Shown piece by piece: positions 9,032 through 17,623 of a DNA stretch of 64,000 bases. The stretch lies in the NCBI RefSeq assembly GCF_028885415.1, contig NZ_CP118527.1, forward strand, positions 3,348,001 to 3,412,000, read 5' to 3'. The stretch is from Streptomyces coeruleorubidus. Its GTDB lineage: Bacteria; Actinomycetota; Actinomycetes; Streptomycetales; Streptomycetaceae. The notes under the pieces were generated by a model. The model was not told the origin of the DNA. It saw only the letters and a list, made by a program, of their open reading frames with translations, and made no database searches. Within the stretch, counting starts at the first letter, position 1. Each line of letters starts with the position of its first letter. Both the position numbers and the translations under genes were made by a program.

Positions 9032-10453
9032 ATGGACACGCACGTGCACGACCGGCGGCGCTTCCTCGCGCTCGCCGCCGGGGCTGCCACGGCCCCGCTG
9101 CTCACGGCCTGCGGCACCGGTTTCGGCGGGGACGACAGCAAGAGCGACGGGTCCGCCGCCGACGACGTCACCGGCTCCTTCGACTGGAAGCGGGAGAAGG
9201 GCACCACCGTCAAGGCGCTGCTCAACAAGCACCCGTACACCGACGCGCTCATCGCCGACCTGAAGTCCTTCACCGCGAAGACCGGCATCAAGGTCGAGTA
9301 CGACGTCTTCCCGGAGGACAACTACTTCGACAAGCTCACCGTGGACCTGTCCAGCGGGCGTGCCTCCTACGACGTCTTCATGCTCGGCGCGTACATGGTG
9401 TGGCAGTACGGGCCGCCGGGCTGGCTGGAGGACCTCGGGCCCTGGATGCGCAACTCCTCGGCGACGGGCGCCGAGTGGGACCGGGCGGACTTCTTCCCGA
9501 ACCTGCTCCAGGCCGACCAGTGGTCGCTGAAGGCGGGCGCGCCGCTGGGCCAGGGCGGGCAGTACGCGCTGCCGTGGGGCTGGGAGACCAACGTCGTCGC
9601 CTACAACACCGAGGTGTTCGGGAAGCTGGGGCTGAAGCCCGCCGAGTCCTTCGACGAGCTGGCCGAACTCGCCGGGACCATCAAGCGGAAGGCGCCGGGC
9701 GCCGGCTTCGACGGGATGTACGGGATCGCCGTACGCGGGTCCAGGAGCTGGGCCACCATCCACCCGGGTTTCATGACGATGTACGCCCGCAACGGGCTGA
9801 AGGACTTCACGGTCGACGGCGGGAAGCTCACACCGGCGATGAACAGCCCCGAGGCCGTCGCCTTCACCGAGGACTGGGCGCGCATGGTCAAGCGGGGCGG
9901 CCCGCCGTCCTGGACGTCGTACACCTGGTACCAGTGCTCCAGCGACCTGGGCGCGAAGAAGGCCGGGATGCTGTTCGACGCCGACACGGCCGCCTACTTC
10001 CAGGCGGTGAAGGGCGCAAGCCCCGCCTCCGGGAAGATCGCCTTCCACCCGGGGCCCAAGGGGCCGGACGGGTCGCTCGCCACCAACATGTGGATCTGGT
10101 CGCTCGGCATGAACGCCAAGAGCAAGAAGAAGAGCGCGAGTTGGCTGTTCCTCCAGTGGGCCACCGGCAAGGAGCACCTGCGCAAGGGCGCGATCACGCA
10201 CAACCACATCGACCCGGTGCGCAAGTCGGTCGCCGAGGACGCCGCGTACAAGGACAAGATGCGGCACCTGCCGGGCTTCCTGGAGACCTTCGAGACGGTC
10301 GTCGACCAGACGAAGATCCAGTTCACCCCGCAGGCGCAGTTCTTCGACGCGACGACCAGCTGGGCGGCGGCCCTCCAGGAGATCTACGGCGGCAAGGGCG
10401 CGCAGTCGGTCCTCGACGGGCTGGCGGACGACCTCGCCGGCAAGGTGGGCTAG
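9032..10453 (+). CDS. ABC transporter solute-binding lipoprotein (carbohydrate/polyol)
   Basis: 473-residue extracellular binding protein of the MalE/UgpB-like family 1. The signal carries twin arginines (RRRFLAL, residues 8-14) and a lipobox LLTAC with lipidated Cys27, so it is probably Tat-exported and membrane-anchored. The mature part has typical SBP sequence such as GGQYALPWGWETNVVAYN and IWSLGMNAKSKKK. ATG at 9032 follows GGAGG; the upstream in-frame ATG at 9002 falls within the operator. First gene of the nine-gene operon, 22 nt after the palindrome. Substrate not readable from sequence. Confidence 0.88.
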   Translation: MDTHVHDRRRFLALAAGAATAPLLTACGTGFGGDDSKSDGSAADDVTGSFDWKREKGTTVKALLNKHPYTDALIADLKSFTAKTGIKVEYDVFPEDNYFDKLTVDLSSGRASYDVFMLGAYMVWQYGPPGWLEDLGPWMRNSSATGAEWDRADFFPNLLQADQWSLKAGAPLGQGGQYALPWGWETNVVAYNTEVFGKLGLKPAESFDELAELAGTIKRKAPGAGFDGMYGIAVRGSRSWATIHPGFMTMYARNGLKDFTVDGGKLTPAMNSPEAVAFTEDWARMVKRGGPPSWTSYTWYQCSSDLGAKKAGMLFDADTAAYFQAVKGASPASGKIAFHPGPKGPDGSLATNMWIWSLGMNAKSKKKSASWLFLQWATGKEHLRKGAITHNHIDPVRKSVAEDAAYKDKMRHLPGFLETFETVVDQTKIQFTPQAQFFDATTSWAAALQEIYGGKGAQSVLDGLADDLAGKVG

Positions 10454-10456
10454 CCG

Positions 10457-11341
10457 ATGGGGTGGCGGCTCACCCTGCGCCCGTACGTCCTGATCGTGCC
10501 CGCACTGCTGCTGACCTGCGGGATCCTCTACCCGTTCGGACTCGGCCTGTACTACACGCTGTTCGACTTCTCGGCGAGCAAACCGCAGCCGGACATGGTG
10601 CGGCTGGAGAACTACACGACCGTCTTCACGCAGGAGGCCTTCTGGAACTCGGCGTGGGTGACGGTGCTGTACGCGGTCGGGGCGGCCCTCGTCGAGACCG
10701 TGCTCGGGGTGGCCGTCGCCCTGCTGCTGCACCGCTCGACCCTGGTGGGCCGGGTGCTGGAGAAGATCCTGATCCTGCCGCTGATGATCGCCCCGGTGAT
10801 CGCGGCGATCATCTGGAAGCTGATGCTCCAGCCGTCCGTGGGGGTCGTCAACCACCTGCTGCGGCCCTTCGGTCTTGGCGGGGTGCAGTGGACGGACACC
10901 CCTACGGGTGCCCTCCTGTCGTCGATCGCTGTGGACGTGTGGGTGTACACGCCGTTCGTGGCGATCCTCGCCCTCGCCGGTCTGCGGTCGCTGCCCACCT
11001 CCCCGTTCGAGGCGGCGGCCGTGGACGGCGCGGGGTGGTGGTACACCTTCCGGCGGCTGACCCTGCCGATGCTGTGGCCGTACGTGCTGGTGGCGGTGAT
11101 CTTCCGGTTCATGGACTCGCTGAAGGTGTTCGACATCATCTACGCCCTGACCGAAGGCGGGCCCGGTGACTCGACCGTCGTCCTGCAGATCCGGGCGTAT
11201 CTGGAGGCGATCCGCTTCCAGCGCTACTCCTTCGGGATCAGCTACACGATCGTGCTGTGGGCCGTGGTGTATCTGGCCGCGATGGTGCTGGTGAAGCACC
11301 TGGGGAAGATCCAGCGGCGAGCCGCGGAGGTGACCACGTGA
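10457..11341 (+). CDS. ABC sugar transporter permease 1
   Basis: 294-residue inner-membrane permease (UgpA/MalF type), about six helices. The EAA coupling loop, which docks on the ATPase, is visible in EAAAVDGAGWWYTFRRLTLP, residues about 186-205. Starts 3 nt after the binding-protein stop and overlaps the second permease by GTGA. Confidence 0.92.
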   Translation: MGWRLTLRPYVLIVPALLLTCGILYPFGLGLYYTLFDFSASKPQPDMVRLENYTTVFTQEAFWNSAWVTVLYAVGAALVETVLGVAVALLLHRSTLVGRVLEKILILPLMIAPVIAAIIWKLMLQPSVGVVNHLLRPFGLGGVQWTDTPTGALLSSIAVDVWVYTPFVAILALAGLRSLPTSPFEAAAVDGAGWWYTFRRLTLPMLWPYVLVAVIFRFMDSLKVFDIIYALTEGGPGDSTVVLQIRAYLEAIRFQRYSFGISYTIVLWAVVYLAAMVLVKHLGKIQRRAAEVTT

Positions 11342-12162
11342 AAAAGCGTGTGCTGGGGTGGCTCGCGGACGCCGCCCTCGTCCTCTACTTCGTCTTCGCG
11401 CTGTTCCCGATCGCCTGGATGGTGATCCTCTCCCTGAAACCCGCCGACCAGCTCTTCAGCACCTACTTCTCCTTCTCCCCGACTCTCGATGGCTACCGGA
11501 CGGTCCTCGGCGACAGCGAGGGCATCCCGTTCGTGCGGTTCTTCGTCAACAGCCTGGTGGTGTCGGTGGGGGCGGTGGTGCTGTCGCTGGTGGTGGGGCT
11601 GCCGGCGGCGTACGCCTCGGCACGGTGGCGGTTCAAGGGCTCCGAGAACCTGATGTTCACGCTGCTGTCGTTCCGGTTCGCGCCCGAACTGACCGTGATC
11701 ATCCCGCTGTTCGTGCTGTACCAGAAGCTCGGGCTGTTCGACACGTACGTCGGCATGGTGTGGGTGCTGCAACTGGTCACCCTGCCGCTGATCGTGTGGA
11801 TCATGCGGTCCTACTTCGCCGACCTGACGCCCGAGCTGGAGCAGGCGGCCCTGCTGGACGGCTACACCCGCAAGCAGGCGTTCTTCAAGGTCGCTCTGCC
11901 CCTGGTCAAGCCCGGTATCGCGGCCGTGTCGCTGCTGGCCTTCATCTTCGCCTGGAACAACTTCGTCTTCCCGCTGATCCTCACCTCCAACGAGGCCCAG
12001 ACGGTGACCGTGGGCGCGCTGTCCTTCCTCGGCGGGGACCGGCCCAAGTACAACCTGACGGCCGCCGCCGCGCTGGTGTCCGTCGTCCCGCCGCTGCTGC
12101 TGGCGCTCACGATCCAGCGGTATCTGGTGCGGGGACTGTCGTTCGGGGCGGTGAAGGCGTGA
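11338..12162 (+). CDS. ABC sugar transporter permease 2
   Basis: 274-residue UgpE/MalG-type permease, six helices. GTG at 11338 overlaps the previous stop (GTGA) and has GGAGG upstream. The EAA loop is LEQAALLDGYTRKQAFFKVA and the C-terminus ends in RYLVRGLSFGAVKA, as usual for this family. Forms the channel with permease 1. Overlaps the ATPase gene by 4 bases. Confidence 0.92.
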   Translation: MKKRVLGWLADAALVLYFVFALFPIAWMVILSLKPADQLFSTYFSFSPTLDGYRTVLGDSEGIPFVRFFVNSLVVSVGAVVLSLVVGLPAAYASARWRFKGSENLMFTLLSFRFAPELTVIIPLFVLYQKLGLFDTYVGMVWVLQLVTLPLIVWIMRSYFADLTPELEQAALLDGYTRKQAFFKVALPLVKPGIAAVSLLAFIFAWNNFVFPLILTSNEAQTVTVGALSFLGGDRPKYNLTAAAALVSVVPPLLLALTIQRYLVRGLSFGAVKA

Positions 12163-13247
12163 TCAGGCTGAGCGGGATACGGAAGACGTACGGGAAGACT
12201 CTCGCGCTCGACGAGCTGGAACTGGAGGTGCGGGAGGGCGAGTTCTTCTGCCTGCTGGGCCCGTCGGGCGCGGGCAAGACGACCACTTTGAAGACCGTCG
12301 CCGGGCTCGAACAGCCCGACTCCGGCACGGTCGTGCTCGACGGCGAGGACATGCGGGGCGTCGAGCCGTACGACCGGGGTGTGGCGATGTGCTTCGAGAG
12401 CTACGCCCTCTACCCGCACCGCTCGGCCTACGACAACCTCGCCTCGCCGCTGCGCTCGCCCCGGCACCGGCTGCCCGCCGCCGAGGCCCGGCAGCGGATC
12501 GGCGCGATCGCCGAACTGCTGGGGATCTCGGGGCTGTTGGACCGGTCGGTGGGCCAGCTGTCCAACGGGCAGCGGCAGCGCGTCGCCCTGGGCCGGGTGC
12601 TGGTCCGCCCCGCCCGGGCCTTCCTCCTCGACGAGCCGCTCTCCCACCTCGACGCCAAACTCCGCCAGCAGATGCGGGCCGAACTGAAGGCCATCGGGGC
12701 CGTGCAGCACACCACCACCCTGTACGTCACCCACGACTCCGTGGAGGCGCTGGCGCTCGGCGACCGGATCGGGGTCATCCGGCAGGGGCGGATCGTGCAG
12801 ACGGGCACCCGGGAGGAGATCTGGTACCGGCCGCACGACACGGAGGTCGCGCGGGCCTTCGGACGGCCACGGATCAATCTGCTGCCGGGGGTGGTGACGG
12901 AGAGCGGCGTGCGGTCGGACGGCGGGGTGGAGCTGCCGGTCCGGGCGCAGGCCCCCGCCGGCAGCGAGGTCCTGGTCGGGCTGCGGCCCCGGGACATCGC
13001 CCTGCACGGCGAGGGGCACGAGCTCACCGGGACCGTGTACGTCACCGAGGTGCTCGGCCGGTCCGTCGAGGTCACCGTCCGGCTCGGGACCGGGGAGCAG
13101 CGGGTGTCGCTGGTGGCCCCCCGGGCGGACGCGGCGCGCCTTCGTCCGGACGATCCGGTACGGCTCGTGGTCCGGCCTGAGAACCTGCTGCTGTTCGAGG
13201 CCGACCGGCCGGAGCGACCGGGACGACGGATAGAGACACAGCGATGA
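12159..13247 (+). CDS. ABC transporter ATPase 1 (MsmK/UgpC type)
   Basis: 362-residue ATPase with regulatory C-terminal TOBE/MOI domain (about 240-350). Walker A GPSGAGKTT (34-42), signature LSNGQ in place of the usual LSGGQ, Walker B FLLDEPLSHLD, switch His in YVTHDS. GTG at 12159 overlaps the permease stop. Energises sugar import. A second ATPase gene follows two genes later, so the importer may use a heterodimer of ATPases, as the GlpST glycerol importer of rhizobia does. Confidence 0.9.
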   Translation: MIRLSGIRKTYGKTLALDELELEVREGEFFCLLGPSGAGKTTTLKTVAGLEQPDSGTVVLDGEDMRGVEPYDRGVAMCFESYALYPHRSAYDNLASPLRSPRHRLPAAEARQRIGAIAELLGISGLLDRSVGQLSNGQRQRVALGRVLVRPARAFLLDEPLSHLDAKLRQQMRAELKAIGAVQHTTTLYVTHDSVEALALGDRIGVIRQGRIVQTGTREEIWYRPHDTEVARAFGRPRINLLPGVVTESGVRSDGGVELPVRAQAPAGSEVLVGLRPRDIALHGEGHELTGTVYVTEVLGRSVEVTVRLGTGEQRVSLVAPRADAARLRPDDPVRLVVRPENLLLFEADRPERPGRRIETQR

Positions 13248-14068
13248 GCAGCAGCAGTGGTGGACAGCAGGGGCCGGCGGCGCGGCAGGCCGCCATGGCC
13301 GAGCGGGTGCTGGCCGACGGCTCGGCGACGGCGGCGGAGCTCGCCGAGCGGTTCGGAGTGAGCCTGATGACCATCCACCGGGATCTCGACGAGCTCGAAC
13401 GGCAGGGCATCGTACGAAAGTTCCGGGGCGGGGTGACCGCGCAGCCGTCGGGGGTCTTCGAGTCGAACGTGCAGTACCGGCTGAAGACGATGCGAGCCGA
13501 GAAGGCCGCCGTCGCCGACCGTGCGCTACGGATGGTGGAGCCCGGCATGGCGATCCTGCTGGACGACTCCACGTCCACCCTGGAGATAGCCCGGCGCCTG
13601 CGCACGGGCGAGGTCACGCCGCTGACGGTCGTCACCAACTTCCTGGAGGCGATCAACCTGCTGGCCGACCAGCGGGGCATCCACCTGATGGCGCTCGGCG
13701 GCGACTACGACCCGCTGCACTCCTCCTTCCTGGGGGTGTCCTGCGTGGAGGCGGTCGAGCAGTTGCGGGTGGACGTGTGCTTCGCCTCGACGTCGGCGGT
13801 GCACGGGGGTTACGCCTACCACCAGGAGCAGCACATCGTGTCCGTGAAGCGGGCGATGCTCGACGCGGCCGCGCGGAACGTCCTGCTGATCGACCACACC
13901 AAGCTCGGCCGGGTCGCCCTGCACCGGGTCGTCCCGCTGTCCCGCTTCGATCTGCTCCTGGTGGACGACGGGGCTTCGGCGGAGGCGCTGCGGGATCTGG
14001 ACGAGCACAAGGTCCGTTACGAGGTTTGCGCGACGAAGGGCGGCCATGACGGGACTGGAGCTACGTGA
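13244..14068 (+). CDS. DeoR-family transcriptional regulator
   Basis: 274 residues. N-terminal winged HTH (about 18-72) with AELAERFGVSLMTIHRDLDE, then a DeoRC sensor domain that binds phosphorylated sugars (VTNFLEAINLL, GGDYDPLHSSFLG, LLIDHTKLGR motifs). Lies inside the operon between the two ATPase genes, starting by an ATGA overlap and overlapping the second ATPase gene by 23 nt. Likely represses this operon and the divergent kinase via the 8983-9009 palindrome until a phosphorylated intermediate accumulates (inference). Confidence 0.9.
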   Translation: MSSSSGGQQGPAARQAAMAERVLADGSATAAELAERFGVSLMTIHRDLDELERQGIVRKFRGGVTAQPSGVFESNVQYRLKTMRAEKAAVADRALRMVEPGMAILLDDSTSTLEIARRLRTGEVTPLTVVTNFLEAINLLADQRGIHLMALGGDYDPLHSSFLGVSCVEAVEQLRVDVCFASTSAVHGGYAYHQEQHIVSVKRAMLDAAARNVLLIDHTKLGRVALHRVVPLSRFDLLLVDDGASAEALRDLDEHKVRYEVCATKGGHDGTGAT

Positions 14069-15125
14069 GCTGCGGAAGACCTACCGGTCGCGGGGGCGGC
14101 CTTCGGTGGACGCCGTACGCGGGATCGACCTGAGCCTCGGTTCAGGGGAGCTGCTCGGGCTGCTCGGTCCCTCCGGCTGCGGCAAGTCGACGACGCTGCG
14201 CATGATCGCCGGGTTGGAGCCGGTGACCGGCGGGGACATCCTGGTCGGCGGGGCGTCGGTGGTCGAACGGCCCGCGCAGCAGCGCAACATCGGGGTCGCG
14301 TTCGAGAACTACGCGCTGTATCCGCCGCTGTCGGTGGCGGAGAACCTGGCGTTCGGGCTGAAGGCCCGCCGCAAGGCCGCCCGCGGTGACGTCGACCGCA
14401 AGGTGAAGGAGATCGCCGAGCGGGTCGGCCTGACCGACCTCCTCGACGCCCGCCCGGCCGGCCTGTCCAGCGGCCAGAAGCAGCGCGTGTCGCTGGCCCG
14501 GGCCCTGATCCGCGAACCGGACGTGCTGCTGCTCGACGAGCCGCTCTCCCACCTGGACGCGGCCCAGCGCGACACCACCCGCCGCGAACTCAAGCGCATC
14601 CAGAAGGACCTGGGCCACACCACGATCCTGGTCACCCACGACCAGGAGGAGGCCCTCTCCCTCGCCGACCGGATCGCCGTGATGAAGGACGGCGTCATCC
14701 AGCAGCTCGGCACCCCCTACGAGATCTACGACAGCCCGGCCAACGTGTTCGTCGCGGACTTCGTCGGCGAGCCCGCGATCACACTGCTGCCCGGCATCGC
14801 CGACGGCGACGGCCACGCCCGCCTCTCCGACTCGGTGCGGATCACGCTGCCCGTGCCGGTGGCCCCGGGGCGGGAAGTCGTGGTGGGGATCCGCCCGGAG
14901 GACGTCCGGCTCACCGCCGAGGACGGCCTGCCCGCCCGGGTCGTCGCCCATGAGCCGTTGCTGGAGTCGGGCATCGCGACCCTCGCCCTCGACGGGGTCG
15001 AACGGCACCTGGTCGTCCTCACCGACCCCGAGGTGCGGCTCGCCCACGACGAGCGGGTCCGGGTCGCGGCCGACCGCCGGCACACCCATGTCTTCGACGC
15101 CGAGACAGGAGACTCCTTGCGATGA
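14046..15125 (+). CDS. ABC transporter ATPase 2
   Basis: 359-residue ATPase of the same CUT1 class as the one at 12159 but clearly diverged. Walker A GPSGCGKST, Q-loop region ENYALYPPLSV, signature LSSGQKQR, Walker B LLLDEPLSHLD, switch His in LVTHDQEEA, and a C-terminal TOBE-like domain. Overlaps deoR by 23 nt and the dehydrogenase gene by ATGA, so it belongs to the operon. Most importers of this class use one ATPase gene. Confidence 0.9.
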   Translation: MTGLELRELRKTYRSRGRPSVDAVRGIDLSLGSGELLGLLGPSGCGKSTTLRMIAGLEPVTGGDILVGGASVVERPAQQRNIGVAFENYALYPPLSVAENLAFGLKARRKAARGDVDRKVKEIAERVGLTDLLDARPAGLSSGQKQRVSLARALIREPDVLLLDEPLSHLDAAQRDTTRRELKRIQKDLGHTTILVTHDQEEALSLADRIAVMKDGVIQQLGTPYEIYDSPANVFVADFVGEPAITLLPGIADGDGHARLSDSVRITLPVPVAPGREVVVGIRPEDVRLTAEDGLPARVVAHEPLLESGIATLALDGVERHLVVLTDPEVRLAHDERVRVAADRRHTHVFDAETGDSLR

Positions 15126-16153
15126 CTGACGGAAACAGCGTGCGTGTGGTGGCCGCCGGTGACCACTTCGTCCTGCCCTCGCTGATCACGCGGGCGGTGG
15201 AGCACGAGGTGGGGCGGGCCGACGTCAGGGAACTGAGGCTCGGCTGGCCGCTGGAGCCGTTCGGGCCGGTCGCCGAGGTGCAGGAGGCCAGTGACGCCGA
15301 GGACGAGATGATCGAGGCGCTGGCCGGGGCGGAGGTGCTGGTCACGCAGATGGGGCCGGTCACCGAACGGGTCCTCGCGGCCTGCCCGGACCTGAAGCTG
15401 GTCGTGGTCTGCCGGGGCGGGCCGGTCAACGTCAACCTGGACGCGGCGAAGCAACGTGACGTGCGGGTGTGTTTCGCGCCCGGCCGCAACGCCGCCGCCA
15501 CCGCCGAGTTCACCGTCGGCATGATGCTGGCCGCCCTGCGCCGCATCCCCCAGGCCCACGACCCGCTGGCCCGGCAGGGCAGTTGGGAGGGGGCGACGTA
15601 CTACACGTACGAGCAAAGTGGTCTGGAACTGGAGGACCTGCCCGTCGGGCTGGTCGGATACGGGGCCGTCGGCAGCCGGGTGGCGCGGGTGCTGTGCGCG
15701 TTCGGGGCGCGGGTGATGGTGTACGACCCGTATGTGCACGGCGAGATCCACGGACTGCGCGTGACCTCGCTGGACGAACTCCTGCGCCGCTCCCAGGTGA
15801 TCACCCTGCACGCCCGGCTCACCCCGGAGACCCGGGGTCTGATCGGCGCCCGGGAGCTGGGGCTGCTGCCGTCCGGCGCGGTGGTGGTGAACGTGGCCCG
15901 GGGCCCGCTGCTGGACGAGGGCGCGCTGTGCGACGCGCTGGAGAGCGGGCAGGTGTCGGCGGCGGCGCTCGACACGTACGAGCGGGAGCCGCTGCCTGCT
16001 CAGTCACGGCTTCTCGGGCTGGGCGACCGCGTCGTACTGACCCCGCATCTGGGTGGGGCGTCGCGCGCGGTGGCGGAGAAGGCGGCGCGGATCGCCGCCG
16101 AAGAGGTGGGCCGCTGGGTGCGCGGCGAGCCGCTCGCGCACTGCCTGACCTGA
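15122..16153 (+). CDS. NAD-dependent D-2-hydroxyacid dehydrogenase
   Basis: 343 residues of the SerA/PdxB-like family. Rossmann motif GLVGYGAVGSRVARVL at about 178-193, catalytic Arg in NVARGPLLDEGAL, catalytic His in LTPHLGGAS, and an intermediate Glu around YEREPLPA. Oxidises or reduces a 2-hydroxy acid / 2-keto acid pair. Coupled to the second ATPase gene by ATGA and 19 nt before the kinase. In a carbohydrate operon it could act on a sugar acid such as an aldonate or a C3-C4 hydroxy acid. It has no long C-terminal ACT domain, so it is not a complete serine-pathway SerA. Confidence 0.88.
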   Translation: MTDGNSVRVVAAGDHFVLPSLITRAVEHEVGRADVRELRLGWPLEPFGPVAEVQEASDAEDEMIEALAGAEVLVTQMGPVTERVLAACPDLKLVVVCRGGPVNVNLDAAKQRDVRVCFAPGRNAAATAEFTVGMMLAALRRIPQAHDPLARQGSWEGATYYTYEQSGLELEDLPVGLVGYGAVGSRVARVLCAFGARVMVYDPYVHGEIHGLRVTSLDELLRRSQVITLHARLTPETRGLIGARELGLLPSGAVVVNVARGPLLDEGALCDALESGQVSAAALDTYEREPLPAQSRLLGLGDRVVLTPHLGGASRAVAEKAARIAAEEVGRWVRGEPLAHCLT

Positions 16154-16172
16154 GGAGTCGGAGGAGAGCCGC

Positions 16173-17597
16173 ATGTACGTCGGTATCGATGTGGGCACGT
16201 CCATGGTCAAGGCGGCGGCCTTCGACGACACGGGCCAGGAACTGGCCGTGTCCTCCCGGCCGGTGGACTTGAAACTGCACGGCGGGTTCGTCGAGCAGGA
16301 CATGGAGGAGGTGTACGGGGCGGTCGTCGCCGTGCTGGATGAGCTCACCGGAGGGGTCCCGGGGCCGGTCGAGCTCGCCGGGCTCACCGGGCAGGGCGAC
16401 GGGGTGTGGCTGGTCGACGGGGAGGGGCGGCCCGTGCGTCCGGCGGCCTCCTGGATGGACGGGCGGGCGCACGAACTGGTCGACCGGTGGCTGGCCGACG
16501 GTACGTTCGAGACGGTGTTCCGGCGCACGGGCAGCGCGATGTTCCCGGGCTGTCCGGGGCCGCTGCTGGCCTGGCTGGACAGCAACGAACCGAAGGCACT
16601 GGATGCCGCGAAGGCCGCCCTGTACTGCAAGGACATGGTGTTCCAGCGGCTGACGGGGGCGGGCCCGGCGACGGATGTGTCGGACGCCTCGATGCCCTTC
16701 CTGGACCCGCGCACCCGGACGTACGACAACCGGGTCGTGGAGCTGCTGGGGCTCACGCACCGGCGCGGGTTGCTCGCCCCGGTGAGCGACCCGGTCGCGA
16801 CGGCCGAGGCGCTGGGCGAGGGCCTGCCGTCGGGCACGCGGATCGCGAACGGCCCGTACGATCTGCCGGCCTGTGCGCTGGGCGCCGGGGTGACGGCCCC
16901 CGGGGACGGTCTGCTGATCGTCGGGACCTGTCTGGCCAGCCTGGTCGCCACGACCGAGCTGGACCTGACGGGCGAACCGGCCGGCCTGTACATCTCCACC
17001 GACCGGCCCGGGTACTGGCTGCGCGCCATGCCCGCGATGGTCGGCACGGCGGCCCTGGACTGGGTGCTGTCGACGACGGGCGTGCGGCACGACGAGGTGG
17101 ACGCCCTGCTGGCGGAGACCCCGCCGGGTGCGAACGGCGTGCGTGTCCTGCCGTACTTCGCGCCCTCCGGCGAACGCGCCCCCTTCGTCGAGCCACGGCT
17201 GCGCGCCGAACTCACCGGCGTCTGTCTGGAGTCCACCCGGGGCGATCTGGTCCGTGCCGTCTGCGAGGGCATCGGCTATGCCGCCCGGCACTGCCTGGAG
17301 GCGGCGGGCCTCACAGGGGCTCTGGCCGTCTGCGGCGGCGGCACCCGCAGCCCCGCCTGGATGCGGCTGCTCGCCGATGTGCTCGGGCGGCCCCTGCGGG
17401 TCGTCGAGGGCGAGGTGGGCGCGCGGGGCGCGGTCCTCGCGGCGGCCGAGCGGTACGGGGTGCCGCTGGACGCGCGGGTGTGGACGCGGCCGGCGCGGGT
17501 CGTCGAGCCGGACCGGGGCCGGGCCGCGTACTACACGAAGGGGTACGAGGAGCACCTGGTGCGGCTTGCCGAGGCACGGGCCCGGGCAAGGACCTGA
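16173..17597 (+). CDS. FGGY-family carbohydrate kinase, erythritol/xylulose kinase-like
   Basis: 474-residue kinase. GIDVGTSMVKAAAFDDTG at the N-terminus, a GLTGQGDGVWLVD segment that resembles EryA/LyxK-type kinases more than xylulokinases, and the C-terminal AVCGGGTRSPAWMRLLADVLG ATP motif. Start ATG with GGAGGA upstream. It is a distant paralog of the kinase at 7391, so the locus encodes two FGGY kinases. Likely phosphorylates the imported polyol or sugar; the actual acceptor is unknown. Confidence 0.85.
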   Translation: MYVGIDVGTSMVKAAAFDDTGQELAVSSRPVDLKLHGGFVEQDMEEVYGAVVAVLDELTGGVPGPVELAGLTGQGDGVWLVDGEGRPVRPAASWMDGRAHELVDRWLADGTFETVFRRTGSAMFPGCPGPLLAWLDSNEPKALDAAKAALYCKDMVFQRLTGAGPATDVSDASMPFLDPRTRTYDNRVVELLGLTHRRGLLAPVSDPVATAEALGEGLPSGTRIANGPYDLPACALGAGVTAPGDGLLIVGTCLASLVATTELDLTGEPAGLYISTDRPGYWLRAMPAMVGTAALDWVLSTTGVRHDEVDALLAETPPGANGVRVLPYFAPSGERAPFVEPRLRAELTGVCLESTRGDLVRAVCEGIGYAARHCLEAAGLTGALAVCGGGTRSPAWMRLLADVLGRPLRVVEGEVGARGAVLAAAERYGVPLDARVWTRPARVVEPDRGRAAYYTKGYEEHLVRLAEARARART

Positions 17598-17623
17598 ACA
17601 TCCGGATGGCGAAAGGGAACTGG

